From: Pseudomonadota bacterium
Lineage (GTDB): Bacteria; Pseudomonadota; Gammaproteobacteria; Steroidobacterales; JBCBZW01
NCBI GenBank assembly: GCA_039193195.1
Contig: JBCCWS010000002.1
Coordinates: forward strand, 62,001 to 126,000
Direction: 5' to 3'
DNA length: 64,000 nt
Shown one piece after another: positions 37,135-46,502 of the stretch (position 1 is the stretch's first letter; every line of letters begins with the position of its first letter). The translations under genes were made by a program, and so were the position numbers. The notes beneath the pieces were generated by a model. The model had not been told where the DNA came from and searched no databases. It saw only the letters and a list, made by a program, of their open reading frames with translations.

Positions 37135-37980
37135 CTAGCGGGCCGTGCTGTCTCCACAGCCATCACTGTGGGGCCGCAGACTGTCCGAAAAATCAACTTG
37201 GCGGGCGCCGCTGATCAGGGGTGCGAAAGCGCGGTACAGCACTTCGGCCCAGTGTCGAATGCCTTGGGCGTCGAGAATGAGATCGTTGCGCACTTCGAGC
37301 GCCACGTGCGGCAGGTCCGCCGACTCCGCGTGATGCGCCATGGTGAAGAAGTTGGGTAGGCGGCCAGAATACGGCTGGTTGTCCCCTACTTCGATGCCAT
37401 CGATCTGGCTCAGGGACTTTATCAGCGGCAGAGAGAGGCGCGGATCCTGGTTCCACAAGACGCCGACATGCCAGGGTCGCGACTCACCTTGGAACACTGG
37501 CGTGCAGCTGTGGATGGCGATGAGGGCCGGCAGAATACGCCGCTCACGCATGCTGTCGAGGTGACGAGCAATCGCGTTGTGGTAGGGCCAAAAGCAACTG
37601 CGCGCGCGCGCTTGGCGCTGCGCCTCGGTCAGGTCTTCGTTACCGGGTACCCGGGTGCCATCGGCGACCACTGGGAACGCCACGGCATGGTCGTGGGGAA
37701 AGCGATTTGGATCGATGACAAGTCGCGAGTAGTTGGACAGGACGGCCGGGGCGTCGAGCAGCCGGGCGAGATGGCGAGTCACGGCAGCCGCGCCGATGTC
37801 CCAGGCTACGTGTCGAGACAGCCCTTCGTCGTTCAGCCCCAGCCGATCCAAGGCCGTCGGCACCGCTTGTCCGGCGTGATCGCAGACCAGCAACGCGTGG
37901 GCAGCGCCCGTTTCGTTGACGATCTGGTAGGGCGGCAGGTCGGTCGGGCCGAGCAAAGGAAGTGCTGATATGTCAGTCAT
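37135..37980 (-). CDS. N-formylglutamate amidohydrolase family protein
   Basis: 281 residues of the FGase family, which releases formate from N-formyl-L-glutamate or related N-acyl amino acids. Seen: LLVCDHAGQAVPTALDRLGL, HVAWDIGAAAVTRHLARLLD, NYSRLVIDPNR, IAIHSCTPVFQGESRPWHVG and NQPYSG. No histidine-degradation genes are nearby, so the role may be general amide hydrolysis. Confidence 0.88.
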   Translation of the reverse strand: MTDISALPLLGPTDLPPYQIVNETGAAHALLVCDHAGQAVPTALDRLGLNDEGLSRHVAWDIGAAAVTRHLARLLDAPAVLSNYSRLVIDPNRFPHDHAVAFPVVADGTRVPGNEDLTEAQRQARARSCFWPYHNAIARHLDSMRERRILPALIAIHSCTPVFQGESRPWHVGVLWNQDPRLSLPLIKSLSQIDGIEVGDNQPYSGRLPNFFTMAHHAESADLPHVALEVRNDLILDAQGIRHWAEVLYRAFAPLISGARQVDFSDSLRPHSDGCGDSTAR

Positions 37981-38523
37981 CTACGCTCGCATTCAACAAA
38001 ATAGGGTGGTCGCGAATCGCGGCCTAGCGGTCGACTATACGGAGCCGCGGCGGACTTGTGAACCAATCTGGTCCAGCGCTGGCGGTCGAGACGGGCAAGG
38101 GCATTTGGCTAATCACGCTAGCTCGGCTGGGTTGTGCCCACCTTGCCCAAGCGCACCTTAAATTACTGCCCATTGCGCAAACCTCGAGCCGCTACGGACG
38201 GCGACCCCGGGGTCGCCCAGCCGCTAGGCGCCTTGCTGGCGGCAATTCGAGGTCGATCGCTCCAATGGGGCCCTCGGGCCGTGGCAAGACCTGAACGAAG
38301 GCCCGGAGGTGCAAGCCTATCGGTTTGGTTTGGCTGCGGAGGTCCGTGTCCTTTGACAGGCCGGATCCAGTCCGGTGGCGGCAGTCACTCGACGAATCAC
38401 CGATTATCGAGATAGATCGTCGACGAACGGTCGCGTGCGGCGAGACCGCTCACCGTCACGAGACGTGCAGCGACGGTCCGGATTTCGCTACCCTGGCGTC
38501 CTGGGATCACGGGAGCAGAAGCA
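37981..38523. other. Intergenic region without a recognised gene
   Basis: 543 bases between the divergent amidohydrolase and a secreted protein gene. Open frames here are short, Arg/Pro-rich and unsupported. It contains a perfect 18-bp palindrome at 38200-38217 (GGCGACCCC followed by GGGGTCGCC) and a GGGAG ribosome site just before the next ATG. No promoter could be assigned with confidence. Confidence 0.5.
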
Positions 38524-39078
38524 ATGGCGAGGAACGGACCAGTGGGCAAGGGGGTAGCGGTGCTGCTGGGTATCGCGTGTGCGGGTATGGCCTTGGCGCA
38601 AACGCCAGTCCCACCTGCCCCCCCAACGCCACCGCCGAGCGCCGACATGAGCCCAGAGCAGATGGCCCCGATCATCCTTCGCATCGATCCTGAGGCACGC
38701 CTTGAGGGCAACGTGTGGGAATTTGCCCTGGACGGCACCTCCCTCGCCTTAGTCTTCGATGTGGGGGCTGATCGGATGCGCCTGATGCTGCCCGTGGCCG
38801 CCGCCGACGAGCTGACCGAGCCGATGCTGCGGCGCCTGCTGCAGGCCAACTTCGACACGGCCCTCGACGCCCGCTACGCGATTGCGCGAGACACGCTGTG
38901 GGCTACGTTCATTCATCCCTTGAGCCCGCTCACGGAACAGCAATTGCTGAGCGCGATCAGTCAGACGATCAGTATTGCCCGTACCTATGGAAGCACCTTC
39001 TCTTCCGGCGTTTGGGCCTTCGGTGGCGGTGACGCGAGCAGCGGCGAGGCAACCACACGGCCGCGATCGGGCACCTGA
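38524..39078 (+). CDS. Secreted YbjN/chaperone-like hypothetical protein
   Basis: 184 residues with a signal peptide (GVAVLLGIACAGMALA). A Pro-rich stretch (about 28-45) leads to an alpha/beta domain: IILRIDPEARLEGNVWEFAL, RLMLPVAAADELTEPMLRRL, and ARYAIARDTLWATFIHPLSP. The strand-strand-helix order recalls YbjN and type III chaperone-like folds, a weak resemblance. GGGAG precedes the ATG. Function unknown. Confidence 0.65.
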   Translation: MARNGPVGKGVAVLLGIACAGMALAQTPVPPAPPTPPPSADMSPEQMAPIILRIDPEARLEGNVWEFALDGTSLALVFDVGADRMRLMLPVAAADELTEPMLRRLLQANFDTALDARYAIARDTLWATFIHPLSPLTEQQLLSAISQTISIARTYGSTFSSGVWAFGGGDASSGEATTRPRSGT

Positions 39079-39328
39079 CGCTGGCGGGCATTTCACACAA
39101 TACGCCGGTCGCCACCGTCACCTGCGGACGACGCCTAGACATGAGCCTCTGTAGGTCGCTAGCGTTGAGCCTCGGTTTGTCATAAACCGGCGTTTTCCCG
39201 TGATGGCTAGCACACTCCTGCGACCTCCTTCGCCGATCGCGATCGTTACGTGATGGGCTGCTCCGTCCGGCTAAGTGTGGACCGGTACGCTTCTCCGCCT
39301 GTTCGCCTATCTGCTGTAGACCAACGCC

Positions 39329-41080
39329 ATGTCCGCTAACGCCGACCACCACAGTTCGAACAAGGCCTCCCCAGCCGTCGATATCGTCGTTCTCACCAAG
39401 ACGCGCGACCTGCTGTACAAGGTGCTGGCCACCTGCCGTCACGGCTACCGCGTGCGGCACGCGACCAGCGTGAACAAGGCGGAGCAGCTTATCCAGTCAG
39501 AGCCCGTAGGCGTGCTGGTGACCAACGCTATCCCCGACTCCCTGCCGCGCTTGCTGCCGCGCCTGCGGACTTGGAATCCGAATCTCACGGTCATCGCCGT
39601 AGGACGTCGCGGGCAGGGTCATGACGACGCCCTCCTGCGCCTGCAGGAGTCGGGCGATATCTTCCGCTTCCTGATGGAGCCGGTCTCCCAAGGACAGCTG
39701 AGTCTGTTCGTAGACGCCGCTGCGCGCATCTATCATGAGCGTATGCTCGGCACCGTGGAGCAGGCGCGCAACCTACGCGTGGATGCGCGCGAATCGCGCC
39801 GCCCCGCCAAGGGCAACCGGACGGCCCTGCCTTTCTCCCTGGCAGCGATGATTTTTCTTAGCTCCGTAAGCGGGTTCTTCCTGCTTGGTCATGAGCGCGA
39901 TGGGGGCAGCGACGTCGCCACCGCCACACTCCGCTTGGACGACGATGATCGCGCCTTGAACCGCGCCCTCATCGCCGCCGAGCGCGCCCGCGATGCGAGA
40001 CGCTTCGTCGATCCGCCGGGCGACAATGCCCACTACTACTACCGCCAGGTCCTGGCGTACCGACCCAACCACCGCCGCGCGGCTCAGGGTATCAATGACC
40101 TGGTCAACCAGATGTTCGCACAGGCAGAGTTAGCACTGCGCGATGAGAATTTCGAGGAAGCACGGGCAGCTTTGGGTCGTGCCCGACGCATCGCGCCGAG
40201 TCATCCACGCCTTGGCGTGATCGGCTCCCAAGTGAACACGGCAGAGCAGTCCTTCTTGCTAGCGAAGGCGCTCGGTGCGGCCCAGGACGCGCGGTACGAG
40301 CAAGCGCGCGAGCTGATCGCCGCAGCGGCTGCAGCCCGCCCCGGAGAGACGACTGACGTGCGCGATGCGCGAGCGCAGATCGTCACGATTCGCGAGGGGA
40401 ACGAAGAGCAGATCAAGCTTTCCTCCGAACTCTTCGAAGCTGCGATGGCTAAGGACCACTTGCTGCCACCGTGGGAAGACAACGCGCGAGACATCTTCTT
40501 GCAGCTGGTCGACCTCAATGCCGAGCCGTCGCTCACGGGCGATTACCGGGCTCGCCTGCAGGCCCAGCTGGAGCTGCGCATCGATGACTATATCGGCGCT
40601 GGTCAGCACGAGGAGGCGCAGCGCGTACTCTCAGACTTGGTGGCGTTGGCCGACACGACGCTCGCCAAGGTGCGCGCGGACGAGCTGCAGGTCGCCCTGA
40701 CCCGGGCCCGCTATGACGACCTCGAACACCAGCGTCTACGGGACCTGGCACTGGCACGCCTGCAAGACGGGCAGCTGCTCGAGCCTGCGAACGACAGCGC
40801 ACTACTCTACTTGGAGGCACTCACCTCCTTGCCTGATCCGCCGCAGGACATGCGGAGCCTGTGGAAGTACTTCGAAGAGGCGCTGATCGCTCGCGCCACC
40901 AATGCCGTTGCCGCCGACAACCTGCACCTGGCGGAGCGTCTGCTCGACGCGGCGGATCGACTCGCCGCCGACGGACGAGCCATGCGCTCCAGTCAAGATA
41001 CCTATGGGGATGGTTCGGTTGAAGCCACCAGGAAAGACCGCGTGGCTCGGGCCGCCAAAGGCGACGACAACGAGCGCTGA
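39329..41080 (+). CDS. Membrane protein with degenerate receiver domain and helical repeats
   Basis: 583 residues. Residues about 17-135 follow the response-regulator fold (DIVVLTKTRDLLYKVLATCR, VGVLVTNAIPDSLPRLLPRL, FRFLMEPVSQGQLSLFVDAA). The phosphoacceptor position reads VLVTN instead of Asp, and the usual KP is EP at 117-118, so it cannot be phosphorylated normally. A membrane helix at about 168-187 (PFSLAAMIFLSSVSGFFLLG) is followed by a 390-residue TPR-like helical region (HYYYRQVLAYRPNHRRAAQG, ALRDENFEEARAALGRARRI). No enzyme motif is seen. The combination points to a structural or signalling adaptor. Confidence 0.75.
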   Translation: MSANADHHSSNKASPAVDIVVLTKTRDLLYKVLATCRHGYRVRHATSVNKAEQLIQSEPVGVLVTNAIPDSLPRLLPRLRTWNPNLTVIAVGRRGQGHDDALLRLQESGDIFRFLMEPVSQGQLSLFVDAAARIYHERMLGTVEQARNLRVDARESRRPAKGNRTALPFSLAAMIFLSSVSGFFLLGHERDGGSDVATATLRLDDDDRALNRALIAAERARDARRFVDPPGDNAHYYYRQVLAYRPNHRRAAQGINDLVNQMFAQAELALRDENFEEARAALGRARRIAPSHPRLGVIGSQVNTAEQSFLLAKALGAAQDARYEQARELIAAAAAARPGETTDVRDARAQIVTIREGNEEQIKLSSELFEAAMAKDHLLPPWEDNARDIFLQLVDLNAEPSLTGDYRARLQAQLELRIDDYIGAGQHEEAQRVLSDLVALADTTLAKVRADELQVALTRARYDDLEHQRLRDLALARLQDGQLLEPANDSALLYLEALTSLPDPPQDMRSLWKYFEEALIARATNAVAADNLHLAERLLDAADRLAADGRAMRSSQDTYGDGSVEATRKDRVARAAKGDDNER

Positions 41081-41086
41081 GGTGCA

Positions 41087-41109
41087 GTCCGAAGCAATCT
41101 AGTTCGGAC
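41087..41109. terminator. Weak bidirectional hairpin between convergent genes
   Basis: GTCCGAA (41087-41093) pairs with TTCGGAC (41103-41109) across a 9-base loop. It sits between the convergent 39329-41080 and 41099-41476 genes and covers the stop of the latter. No T-run follows. Confidence 0.25.
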
Positions 41110-41476
41110 GTTCCGAGCGCAGCTTGTAGACGCGCACCTGAAGGTTGAACTTCTCAGCCAGATCCTGCATCTCGTCGCGGGCCGCCGTGTAGCGGGCGTC
41201 GTTGATCACTCGCGCGCGGCGCCCTGACTCCCCCTCTGGCAACACCTTTGCGCGCTCATCGAGGCATTCCAGATACGTGTTCATCTCATCGAGGAATGCG
41301 TTGACAGCGGTCTGGGCTTGAATCATCTCGTCCTTCGAGGCCGATTGTCCGTCAGGAATGTTCACACTCGACTGGGGCTTGCGGCACGACTCCTGCGCGA
41401 ATGCGGAGCCCGCCAGGGCGAGTGCCAGAACAGTCAGGGCGGCTGTACCGCCAGAGATCTTGGCTAGCGTTTTCAT
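41099..41476 (-). CDS. Small secreted helical protein
   Basis: 125 residues with a signal peptide (AALTVLALALAGSAFA) and a strong GAGGAACT ribosome site before the ATG. The mature part has two cysteines (ESCRKP and YLECLDE) and long helices (MIQAQTAVNAFLDEMNTYLE, ARYTAARDEMQDLAEKFNLQ). The spacing recalls small periplasmic proteins of unknown function in gammaproteobacteria. No function can be given. Confidence 0.7.
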   Translation of the reverse strand: MKTLAKISGGTAALTVLALALAGSAFAQESCRKPQSSVNIPDGQSASKDEMIQAQTAVNAFLDEMNTYLECLDERAKVLPEGESGRRARVINDARYTAARDEMQDLAEKFNLQVRVYKLRSERPN

Positions 41477-41549
41477 AGTTCCTCATTGTGGCGCGGCCCA
41501 GCGCGCGGGCGCAATTGGCAGTGCGATAGCCTCGTTGGCTGACGGCCGG

Positions 41550-42170
41550 CTATTCGTGCAACCAGCGGAAGGTGAGGTTGATACGCGACTGCGAGGCGCG
41601 CCCGCGCGGCAGGCAATGCTGCCAGCGGCGCTGCGTTTCGCCTTCCATCACCAGTAGACTGCCGTGCTCCAGTAGGAGTTCACAGCGGGGCCGCTGCGCG
41701 TCGGGCAGCGCCGTGAGCGGCGGGCCGAACTTGGCGTGCGGTCGAAAGCGGAACCGGCGCGGTGCGCCGAGGGAGAGCGAGCCAATCACCGGGCGATCGC
41801 CTAGCACGGCCTCGTCGTCGCTATGCCATCCCACGCTGTCCGCGCCCGATCGATACAAGTTCAGCAGTACGGAATTGAAGCGATGCGAGCTGGCGCGCTC
41901 CACCTCCTCTCGCACCGCCTCCAGCGTTGGTGTCCAGGGTGCCGACGGGTGCTCGACCCCCGAATACATATAGGAACGAGCGCCCTCGGCGACCCATGCG
42001 GTCAAACGCGGCGTCCGGTGCCAACGTCCGTACACGCGTACCTGAGGTTGGGTCCAGGGCACCGTTTCACGCAACTCCTCGAACCAACGGTCGGCGAGCG
42101 CAGAGGCGCAGAAGTGCGGATCGTAGCGGTAGCAAAGGCCGAGGCGATTCTCGCTGAGGCTACGCCCCAC
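41550..42170 (-). CDS. AlkB-like Fe(II)/2-oxoglutarate dioxygenase
   Basis: 206 residues of the AlkB superfamily (ALKBH2/3-like), which removes alkyl groups from nucleic-acid bases. Iron ligands sit in the HxD motif of VGWHSDDEAVLGDR and a later His; IGSLSLGAPRRFRFRPH is the family core strand, and RINLTFRWLHE holds the 2-oxoglutarate-binding Arg pattern. The N-terminal YGRWHRTPRLTAW corresponds to the nucleotide-recognition lid. GTG start at 42170 overlaps the upstream membrane-protein gene by 11 bases. Confidence 0.92.
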   Translation of the reverse strand: MGRSLSENRLGLCYRYDPHFCASALADRWFEELRETVPWTQPQVRVYGRWHRTPRLTAWVAEGARSYMYSGVEHPSAPWTPTLEAVREEVERASSHRFNSVLLNLYRSGADSVGWHSDDEAVLGDRPVIGSLSLGAPRRFRFRPHAKFGPPLTALPDAQRPRCELLLEHGSLLVMEGETQRRWQHCLPRGRASQSRINLTFRWLHE

Positions 42171-42543
42171 CGAACTGACTCAGGGGCGCCCGCAGCAGCC
42201 GCCCGGCCACGGCCGCGCAGCCAGTAATGAGGCCGGCGAAGGCGACCGTCAGCGCCATGAACAGGGGGCCCGTAATGCCCATGACCGCGCCCGCGGCGCT
42301 TGCCAGCCGCGCCCCCTCACCCATGCCGAAGGCGGCCACCACCAGCAGAAAACCCCAGGCGAATGCGCCAGCGAGCATCGCGGGCACGAACAGGCGACGC
42401 CGCCCAGCCAGCAGTATTCCAGCAAGGAAGCCGAACGCCGCCGTCGCCCACCAACCGAGGGTGGCGGTTCCCACTGCGACAGGCAGCATGAGGCCGACGA
42501 TGAACACGCCGCGGGGAACATCCAACTCAGGATCCAAATCCAC
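42160..42543 (-). CDS. Small integral membrane protein
   Basis: 127 residues with about four hydrophobic segments (GVFIVGLMLPVAVGTATLGW, AAFGFLAGILLAGRRRLFVP, MLAGAFAWGFLLVVAAFGMG, MALTVAFAGLITGCAAVAGR). No family recognised. It overlaps the penicillin acylase gene by 17 bases and alkB-like by 11, so it sits in a compact three-gene operon, though no functional link is obvious. Confidence 0.7.
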   Translation of the reverse strand: MDLDPELDVPRGVFIVGLMLPVAVGTATLGWWATAAFGFLAGILLAGRRRLFVPAMLAGAFAWGFLLVVAAFGMGEGARLASAAGAVMGITGPLFMALTVAFAGLITGCAAVAGRLLRAPLSQFGGA

Positions 42544-45112
42544 CTCCTCGGCCAGCGACGCCCTGGCTCGGCACTAGGTGCAGACGATGCCCGTGAATGA
42601 GGTCACCGACGCGCGGGGCTTCGGTGGCCGGTGCGAGTTGCCCCTGCTGCCAGCTGGGTAGGCGGTCATCGTAGTGGACGCTCGCGGGATTGCCCGACTG
42701 GCCGCCGGGATAAGTCACGTAGGCTTGGGGGCCGTCTTTGGTCAGCTCCACTACCATGCGCCAGCTCGCCCCGTGCGTGCCGTCACCGCTGGAAGGGTTG
42801 AGGTTGCCGGGACCTGCCCCTTCGCTCTTCAGATTGAAGCGCCCTAGCCCGGGAAAGCGCGCTAGGTGATTCACGTTGGCGTGGCGGTGCAGCTGCCAGG
42901 CCCACCCACCGAGCTCCGGCTCGCCGTGAGCATCGCGCAGCTCCTCCCACGCGCTGGCCAAGGCGGCTCGCAGGATGTCGTCGCGCTGCTCGACGGTGGG
43001 CGTCTCCTCACGATCCCACCAGGGCGAAGTCGGGTCGCTCTGCGCCAGAGCCCATACGACGGCCTCCCGAGGCCAAGGCGGTCGTGGCAATCCGCGATCG
43101 GGAGCCGACTCGAAGCGCAGCTCGTCCCAAAGCAGGCGCTTCAAGGTGGAGAAGGCGGTCTCGAACAGCAGGGGTTCGGGCGCGTCGGCGAGGTAAGTGC
43201 CGTCCCACGCGGCCAGCATGCTCGCCGGCGCCTTCAGCGCTTGATCTGCAGCCGCCGTGAACAACGGCGCGAAGCGTAGGGCCTTCTCGTTGCCTGGGTC
43301 CGTTTGGAATGTGCGCAGATCCTCGGCACTCAAGGGGCCTGGCGCTTCGCGCATTAGGCGGTTGATACGCAAGGCGCGCCACGGGCTGGTCCAGTTGCTG
43401 CCGAGATAGGCAGGGTCGTCCGCCGGATCGAGGGGTTGCTGATTGGCGGATGCGAGGTAACCCTGGTCCGGATCGACGGCCTGCGGGTAGCGCGCCACAG
43501 GCCAGTAGCCCAGCCAATCGCTGGCGCTGGTGCTGCCATCGCGGATAAGACGGCCGTCACCCCCGTCCTCAGGTGACGGGGGATTCGTCGACTCGCCGGC
43601 GCCCTCGAGCGGGGGGCGGATCGGGAACAGGCCCGTCGAGCGGATGGCGATGCGCCCTCCCACATCAGCCATGATGAAGTTCTGCGATGGCACTGCGTAG
43701 TTTGCGAATGCTTCCATTAGCTCATCGACGTCGCTAGCCAGGGCTGCATCCAGAAACGATGCCGGGCTCGCGCCCTTCTCCAGGGCCAGCCAGCGCATGG
43801 AGAGCGCGCCCTCCTGCGACAGATACAGAGGACCGCGGTGGGTGTAGTACTGTGTGTACTCCTCGAGCAGCAACCCGTCCGGCCCGAAGAACTGCTCCTG
43901 GGTCGACTCGAGCGGTTGCCACTCACCATCAATGCGATAGCGGCTAGGCGTGTCCGCGTCGTCCACCATCTCGGTGTAGTAGTCCACGACGTCGGCCGCG
44001 TTGTTGGTCACACTCCAGGCCACTTGTGGCGTAAACCCAATCACGATGCCTGGAATCCCGGGAATGCTGACGCCACGGACGTCCAAGCCCTCCGTCTCCA
44101 CTACTAGGTGTGCCTCGTACCAGATCGAGGGCAACGTGAGTTGCAGGTGGGGATCGCCAGCCAGTATCGCGTTGCCCGAGGCACTTCGCTCTGCAGCCAC
44201 CGCCCAGTTGTTGCTGCCCAGCACCATGCCGTCGGGCAACGCGACCGGCGGTGGAGCGGCGGCGAGCAGCGCATCCGCATGGCGCAGCAGCGCAGCGTCC
44301 ACCAGCGAGGGCGGCGGCAGCACGGGCGGCCACGGCGCCTGGGATGTCCGCCCGGGGCTCGGTTGCACCGGCTCTTGCACGGGACTGTCTAGTGGGTAGA
44401 GCGCATCCGCCGCGGGCTCGCCCACTAGGGCAACCGCTCGCTGGCGCCACAGGTCCACATCGTCGTAGGAGAGGGTGTAGGCCATGCGACGTTCGAGGAG
44501 CAAGCTGTGCACAGGCTCCCATCGCTGCGGCTCGCGGTTGAGAAAGTGGTACTCGAAGGGTCGTTCGGACTTGTCGAGGGTATCGATACGGGCGTTGATT
44601 CCGTCCGCGAGTGCCTCGTAGAGCGCCCGGTCCAGTGAGGAGTCGCGTAGGGCCTCCCAGGCGCGCTCGGCGCTCCATGCCAGACCTAGGCGCCGCTGCT
44701 CACGGTCGATCGGTAACGCGCCTTCACCGATCAACTCGGTTAGTGTACCGGCCGTTGCACGGGTCTGAATCTCTAGCTGCAGCAAACGATCCGAAGCTTG
44801 CATGAACCCTAGGGCGCGGATCGCATCGAGGAGTGTGGTCGCGCGGATATGGGGCACACCATGGGCGTCCACATGTACCTCCACCGGTCCGTCTAGGGTG
44901 GGGATCACTGCCGTGCTCACCGCCTGGGGTCGAGCCTGGCGAGCGACGGACCAAACGCCCGTCAGAGGATTGAGTAACGGCCCGAGCGGCGGCAGCGGAC
45001 CTACCGCCCGCAGGCCGACCGTTAGCAGCCCGGCGAGTACTAGCACCGCGAGCAAGCTGCCAAGGACGCCGGGACGAGACTTCACGCCGGCGTCGCGCAT
45101 ATCAGCACCCAC
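42527..45112 (-). CDS. Penicillin acylase family Ntn-hydrolase
   Basis: 861 residues. An N-terminal membrane anchor (SLLAVLVLAGLLTVGL) precedes the A chain (GPVEVHVDAHGVPHIRATTL). After a linker comes the autoprocessing site LGSNNWAVA, where Ser becomes the N-terminal nucleophile of the B chain; DPHLQLTLPSIWYEAHL, IGFTPQVAWSVTNN and LASANQQPLDP are family blocks. Likely periplasmic; substrates may include acyl-homoserine lactones or beta-lactams, which the sequence does not decide. GTG start at 45112 has GGAG upstream; ATG at 45100 is possible. Confidence 0.92.
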   Translation of the reverse strand: MGADMRDAGVKSRPGVLGSLLAVLVLAGLLTVGLRAVGPLPPLGPLLNPLTGVWSVARQARPQAVSTAVIPTLDGPVEVHVDAHGVPHIRATTLLDAIRALGFMQASDRLLQLEIQTRATAGTLTELIGEGALPIDREQRRLGLAWSAERAWEALRDSSLDRALYEALADGINARIDTLDKSERPFEYHFLNREPQRWEPVHSLLLERRMAYTLSYDDVDLWRQRAVALVGEPAADALYPLDSPVQEPVQPSPGRTSQAPWPPVLPPPSLVDAALLRHADALLAAAPPPVALPDGMVLGSNNWAVAAERSASGNAILAGDPHLQLTLPSIWYEAHLVVETEGLDVRGVSIPGIPGIVIGFTPQVAWSVTNNAADVVDYYTEMVDDADTPSRYRIDGEWQPLESTQEQFFGPDGLLLEEYTQYYTHRGPLYLSQEGALSMRWLALEKGASPASFLDAALASDVDELMEAFANYAVPSQNFIMADVGGRIAIRSTGLFPIRPPLEGAGESTNPPSPEDGGDGRLIRDGSTSASDWLGYWPVARYPQAVDPDQGYLASANQQPLDPADDPAYLGSNWTSPWRALRINRLMREAPGPLSAEDLRTFQTDPGNEKALRFAPLFTAAADQALKAPASMLAAWDGTYLADAPEPLLFETAFSTLKRLLWDELRFESAPDRGLPRPPWPREAVVWALAQSDPTSPWWDREETPTVEQRDDILRAALASAWEELRDAHGEPELGGWAWQLHRHANVNHLARFPGLGRFNLKSEGAGPGNLNPSSGDGTHGASWRMVVELTKDGPQAYVTYPGGQSGNPASVHYDDRLPSWQQGQLAPATEAPRVGDLIHGHRLHLVPSQGVAGRGGGFGS

Positions 45113-45219
45113 GATCGACGCGCTCCTCTCTTTGGCCGACGAGAGAAATCAAACTCATGGACTTCCAGTTGCAGTTGCCTGGCGACGGGAGTCTGATTGT
45201 AGTGCATGGGGGGCTTTAT

Positions 45220-45756
45220 TCAGCGTAGCGGCGGCAATGCACGGGACACGCTCACCGCGGCCGACGCAGCCAGGGCCGCCTTCACTACATCACCGGGTAG
45301 GAAAGCCAGGGTAGTGAGCGTGGCGCGATCCCACCCAAGCCCCCCTGCCGTCGCCAGCCAGGCGACGCCCCCAAGGTAGACGACGACGATCCCGCCGATG
45401 ACCGCCCCCAGGAGAGCCCGCCAAAAGCGCACTCCGACTCCGCGCGGCACGCAGCTACCCGCCACCAACGCCCCCAAGGGCCAAGCCCACAGAAACCCTG
45501 CCGTAGGCCCTAGGAAGACGCCGAGGCCACCACGCCCTCCCGCGAGTACCGGTAAGCCCGCCGCCACCAACAACAGCAGGACCACGCAGGCGAGAGCGCC
45601 TCGCGTCGGCCCCAGAAGCAGCCCGGCCAACATGACGCCGAGGGTCTGCAAGGTGATGGGCACGGGCGTGAACCCAAGTGGTATGGGAGGCAACAAGCCC
45701 AGGGCACCGATCAGCGCAGCGAACACAGCCACTTGCACTAAATGGCCCGTGCTCAT
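45220..45756 (-). CDS. bioY: Biotin transporter S component BioY
   Basis: 178 residues, substrate-binding membrane subunit of an ECF transporter. LPPIPLGFTPVPITLQTLGV is the BioY signature, with GPTRGALACVVLLLLVAAGL, GGRGGLGVFLGPTAGFLWAW and FLPGDVVKAALA. The chosen ATG (45756) overlaps the ecfT stop (ATGA); upstream in-frame codons belong to ecfT shadow. With the EcfT and EcfA genes next to it this is a dedicated BioMNY biotin importer. Confidence 0.95.
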   Translation of the reverse strand: MSTGHLVQVAVFAALIGALGLLPPIPLGFTPVPITLQTLGVMLAGLLLGPTRGALACVVLLLLVAAGLPVLAGGRGGLGVFLGPTAGFLWAWPLGALVAGSCVPRGVGVRFWRALLGAVIGGIVVVYLGGVAWLATAGGLGWDRATLTTLAFLPGDVVKAALAASAAVSVSRALPPLR

Positions 45757-46400
45757 GGCGACGCCTGGGACCCTTCGTCTCGAATCCCGGCGACCAGCGG
45801 CCGAGGGAAGCCTCGTGCTTCCACCGCCGAAGTGAGCTCCTCGGACGCCTTCAAGACGCGCACTAGCACGGGCGTGAACAAGCCCCGGACACTGCGCCCT
45901 GCCCCACGCGCCACCTGCGCCTCCCGCGTGAGACGCAGCTGCTCGACCATGACCGGCACCAAGGTGAGCGCGAGCGTGAGGGTGAACGCAATCTTCTGTG
46001 CGTGCAGCAGGCCCCGACGCTCGAAGGGGAGCAAGGCGCCCTCTAGGGCCTCGAGCATTGCGCCGATCGGTGTGCTGGCGGTGAGAGCGGTCGCCAGAAT
46101 CAGGGCGGTGGAAAGGCGCGAGGCCACGATGATTGCGTGATCGGTGCCCAGCCAGAGCGCATTGAGCACCGACAGAAGCGCGACGGCCAATAGTGGCCAG
46201 CGCAGGGCCTGGACCCAGCGCCGCCAAGGCAGCCCGGTGCTCGCGAGCGCCGCTAGGGCGAGGGCCAAGCAGACCAAGAGCCGGGCGAGTGAATCGAAGG
46301 TGAACAGCGCTGACGAGAGGAGCAGCAACAGCGCGAACTTCGTGCCCACCGTTCGGCGGTGTAGCCAGCTATCGCCAGCTTGATAGAGGAATAACTGCAT
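45753..46400 (-). CDS. bioN: ECF transporter T component (BioN)
   Basis: 215 residues from ATG 46400 (MQLFLYQAGDSWLHRR, a typical EcfT start). Several membrane helices follow, and the cytoplasmic coupling motif includes ARGAGRSVRGLF, in place of the usual ARG box; ASEELTSAVEARGFP holds the second ARG. It links BioY to the ATPase. The frame is open 19 codons further upstream without a ribosome site. Confidence 0.9.
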   Translation of the reverse strand: MQLFLYQAGDSWLHRRTVGTKFALLLLLSSALFTFDSLARLLVCLALALAALASTGLPWRRWVQALRWPLLAVALLSVLNALWLGTDHAIIVASRLSTALILATALTASTPIGAMLEALEGALLPFERRGLLHAQKIAFTLTLALTLVPVMVEQLRLTREAQVARGAGRSVRGLFTPVLVRVLKASEELTSAVEARGFPRPLVAGIRDEGSQASP

Positions 46401-46502
46401 CAGCGGATTGTAAGGCCTCGCTCGCACGATGGGGTGCACGTCGTTCGCCGCGTGCACACAGGAGCTCGCGCTGAGTTAAGAAAAGGCCTAGGCGGGTGAC
46501 TC

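Noticed and set aside
43944-44678. 244-codon minus-strand frame
   Set aside because: Alternative frame of the penicillin acylase gene, Arg/Gly/Ala-rich and without motifs.
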